This document shows positions 62,455-64,000 of a stretch of 64,000 nucleotides of DNA, in pieces. This DNA comes from Agmasoma carcini (nom. nud.). Its lineage: Eukaryota; Microsporidia; Thelohaniidae. The notes under the pieces were generated by a model, which had not been told where the DNA came from, ran no database searches, and saw only the letters and a program-made list of their open reading frames with translations. Made by a program: the position numbers and the translations under genes. The number at the start of each line of letters is the position of its first letter. The stretch's first letter is position 1. The DNA lies in the NCBI GenBank assembly GCA_029232285.1, contig JAOXFI010000018.1, forward strand, positions 23,240 through 87,239. The letters run 5' to 3'.

Positions 62455-62645
62455 TCATAGATGATGACAGGATGGTTTAAATAAATATATTATTTTTAGC
62501 TGGGTATATTGCTATTGTGGAATCAACCTATTCATATCTAAAAGAAATGGTCATTATCTACCAGTAAAGAAGACGTGTCTTTCTATCTTTAGTTAATTAG
62601 AATAAACAAAAATAACTGTATACACACAACCTGCTTTAGCTTTTG
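62455..62645 (+). repeat. Dispersed repeat family, copy F
   Basis: Reads atagatgatgacaggatgg at the left, tttttagctgggtatattgc inside, then aagaagacgtgtctttc and aataactgtatacacac, and ends cctgctttagc, in the order of copy A. More diverged inside, but both ends match. Confidence 0.6.
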
Positions 62646-62851
62646 TTATTAACACATTATAATCCAATTATCTGCTATTTCCAATATCTCTGGAATTATA
62701 CTCTGCACTCTTATCATAGCCAATATATTTAAGATAATTAACTAATTTAATTTATATTTGATTATGAAAATCATAGCAAAGATATATTACATGGTTGATA
62801 ATATATTAAAACAAATATAAATATAATACTTATTGTTAGAATGAAAACTAT
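62646..62851. other. Short spacer downstream of the hydrolase gene
   Basis: About 200 AT-rich bases with nothing recognised. Confidence 0.5.
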
Positions 62852-63772
62852 TTAATTGTTATTATCTTCTGGTTCTGATAAATCCGATTTAAGCAAATCA
62901 TAAACCTTTTTTTCATATAAAAATGAATTATGATCACATTTTAATTTAAAAAAATTATTTTTAGGTATTTTTGTTTCATTTTCTAAACGTTCAGAATATT
63001 TTTTAGGAAACATACCATCATTATCAGGTGAACAAATAACTCTGAGATTTGATTTTATAGTTTGGGCTGCTTTTATATTATCATAATCAACATCTTCTAT
63101 TATTGTCTCTGGTAAAATGTAGAAAAGAAACCTAAAAAATATGTTATCATTGATTATATCTCTTATTGAACTGAATGGAGCTATAGCCCATCCATCATAC
63201 TTATCATTTATAGATAAATAATCAAATACACAAGCCGATCCTAGACTTAAACCCACTAAAACTATTTTTTTAACTTGAAAATCAGTTAATTTTTCTATAA
63301 TAAAGTTAATGTCTTTTCTAACAATATTTTTGGAAAAACATGATGTAGAATCATTATTTATGACCCTATAGTCCATTACAGCAAATGTTAAATCACCAAT
63401 GTCAGATATTGTTAATAAAGATATCAATTGAGAACCACTCATAGCATTTGGACATAATACTAAATGAACTGTAACATCTTTTAGGTCTTTTTTAGGATAA
63501 ATAAACAAATTTCTTTCAATTTTATATTTTTTCAAATTTTCATAATATATTGATTCATAGCAATGATGTTCAACACAAGTTGGAAAGTTTTCATCTGAAA
63601 TGATATTTGGTTTTACTGCAGATTTTATTATAAATGTGATAATATTAACACAAAATGATACTCTTAGAGCTGCTAATGCAATAACACCAATGATTATTAT
63701 AAGAGGTATAGTGATAAGAAGTAAAAAAACTCTGAATATATTTTTTTTAAAAGAGTATTTATTTGAACACAT
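62852..63772 (-). CDS. Membrane-anchored alpha/beta hydrolase (BEM46/ABHD-type)
   Basis: A 306-residue protein. A basic tip is followed by a long hydrophobic helix (residues 13-50, with IIIIGVIALAALRV) acting as a signal anchor, so the catalytic domain lies in the ER lumen or outside. The nucleophile elbow is GLSLGSA at 174-180 with Ser176, in the G-x-S-x-G setting. The acid is probably Asp250 or Asp252 (SPDNDGMFP), and His281 (KCDHNSF) completes the triad. The NMSGSQL-type loop at 109-116 can form the oxyanion region. Similar anchored hydrolases are BEM46 and ABHD12/13. The substrate, probably a lipid, is unknown. The neighbouring start at 63967 diverges from it. Confidence 0.75.
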   Translation of the reverse strand: MCSNKYSFKKNIFRVFLLLITIPLIIIIGVIALAALRVSFCVNIITFIIKSAVKPNIISDENFPTCVEHHCYESIYYENLKKYKIERNLFIYPKKDLKDVTVHLVLCPNAMSGSQLISLLTISDIGDLTFAVMDYRVINNDSTSCFSKNIVRKDINFIIEKLTDFQVKKIVLVGLSLGSACVFDYLSINDKYDGWAIAPFSSIRDIINDNIFFRFLFYILPETIIEDVDYDNIKAAQTIKSNLRVICSPDNDGMFPKKYSERLENETKIPKNNFFKLKCDHNSFLYEKKVYDLLKSDLSEPEDNNN

Positions 63773-63966
63773 GGCTAAATTTTAAAAATTTCTTTAAATA
63801 CGTCAAAATAATATAAAATATTAAAAAGAAAGGGTGTTTATATTTAAAAATAGCTTTAAACTAATTCATATTGTTTTATAAGGAATATATAATAAATTAC
63901 TGTCAATTATATTTAAGGGATAGTAGTATCATAAAATGTAAAATTTTTATTTATTTTTAACAAGTC

Positions 63967-64000
63967 ATGTCTTTTACCACCAAAGCCCTGAGCTCAGACA
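63967..64000 (+). CDS. Start of a possible gene, cut by the window edge
   Basis: An ATG at 63967, following an aaaatttttatttat leader like those of other genes, opens a frame of 11 codons (MSFTTKALSSD) that runs into the window end. It diverges from the hydrolase with about 195 bases between. Nothing about its product can be said. Confidence 0.4.
   Translation, partial: MSFTTKALSSD

Noticed and set aside
1..64000. CRISPR arrays, bacterial operons and riboswitches
   Set aside because: Eukaryotic gene content throughout; none of the tandem arrays has the direct-repeat plus unique-spacer pattern of CRISPR.

Overview
The window reads as nuclear DNA of a microsporidian: a very AT-rich, intron-poor fungal-lineage parasite genome. 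The evidence is a set of shortened but recognisable eukaryotic housekeeping proteins, no visible spliceosomal introns, very short leaders with a C-triplet or AAAATTT-type motif directly before many start codons, two compact nuclear tRNA genes, and a ricin-B-like lectin plus small secreted repeat proteins of a kind common in these parasites. The genus cannot be fixed from the window. Gene density is low for the phylum, about one gene per 2 kb, because of long non-coding stretches and decayed transposons.

Layout. 1-8.1 kb: partial NAP/SET histone chaperone, degenerate GNL3/NUG1-type nucleolar GTPase, a long coiled-coil protein, tRNA-His(GUG), a 59-residue ORF and a BAR-domain protein. 8.1-13.9 kb: gene-free transposon graveyard (Tc1/IS630-like, Merlin/ISXO2-like, mariner end). 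14-32 kb: the housekeeping core, with a possible TFIIH p62/Tfb1, a CHD1-type remodeller, BRX1, a PX protein, zeta-COP, a double B-box protein, CAF40/RCD1, ribosomal protein eS8, tRNA-Pro(AGG), a Ctf4-like propeller and an Rna14/CstF77-like HAT protein. 32-33 kb: an L-type membrane lectin. 33.3-41.9 kb: a second graveyard with two Merlin-like pseudogenes, a pogo/Tigger-like pseudogene and a mariner copy that still has both terminal inverted repeats and TA flanks. 42-53 kb: hypothetical proteins, a DUF8032-like protein, zinc-finger proteins, a syntaxin-type SNARE, a 751-residue protein with a possible lectin-like end, and a DONSON-like replication factor. 53-58 kb: a cluster of small secreted or membrane proteins carrying in-frame repeats, including a paralogous Gly-rich family and a ricin-B-like lectin, interspersed with minisatellites. 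58-62.5 kb: a third graveyard. 62.8-64 kb: a membrane-anchored alpha/beta hydrolase and probably the first codons of one more gene.

The recognisable genes serve transcription and chromatin (CHD1, p62-like, NAP), mRNA turnover and 3-prime processing (CAF40, Rna14-like), ribosome assembly (BRX1, GNL3-like, eS8), replication (Ctf4-like, DONSON-like) and membrane traffic (zeta-COP, SNARE, PX, BAR, L-type lectin). The features least explained by known families are a dispersed repeat of about 200 nt present in at least six diverged copies with conserved ends, and the secreted repeat-protein cluster at 53-58 kb. All family assignments were made by reading the sequence; no database search was run.
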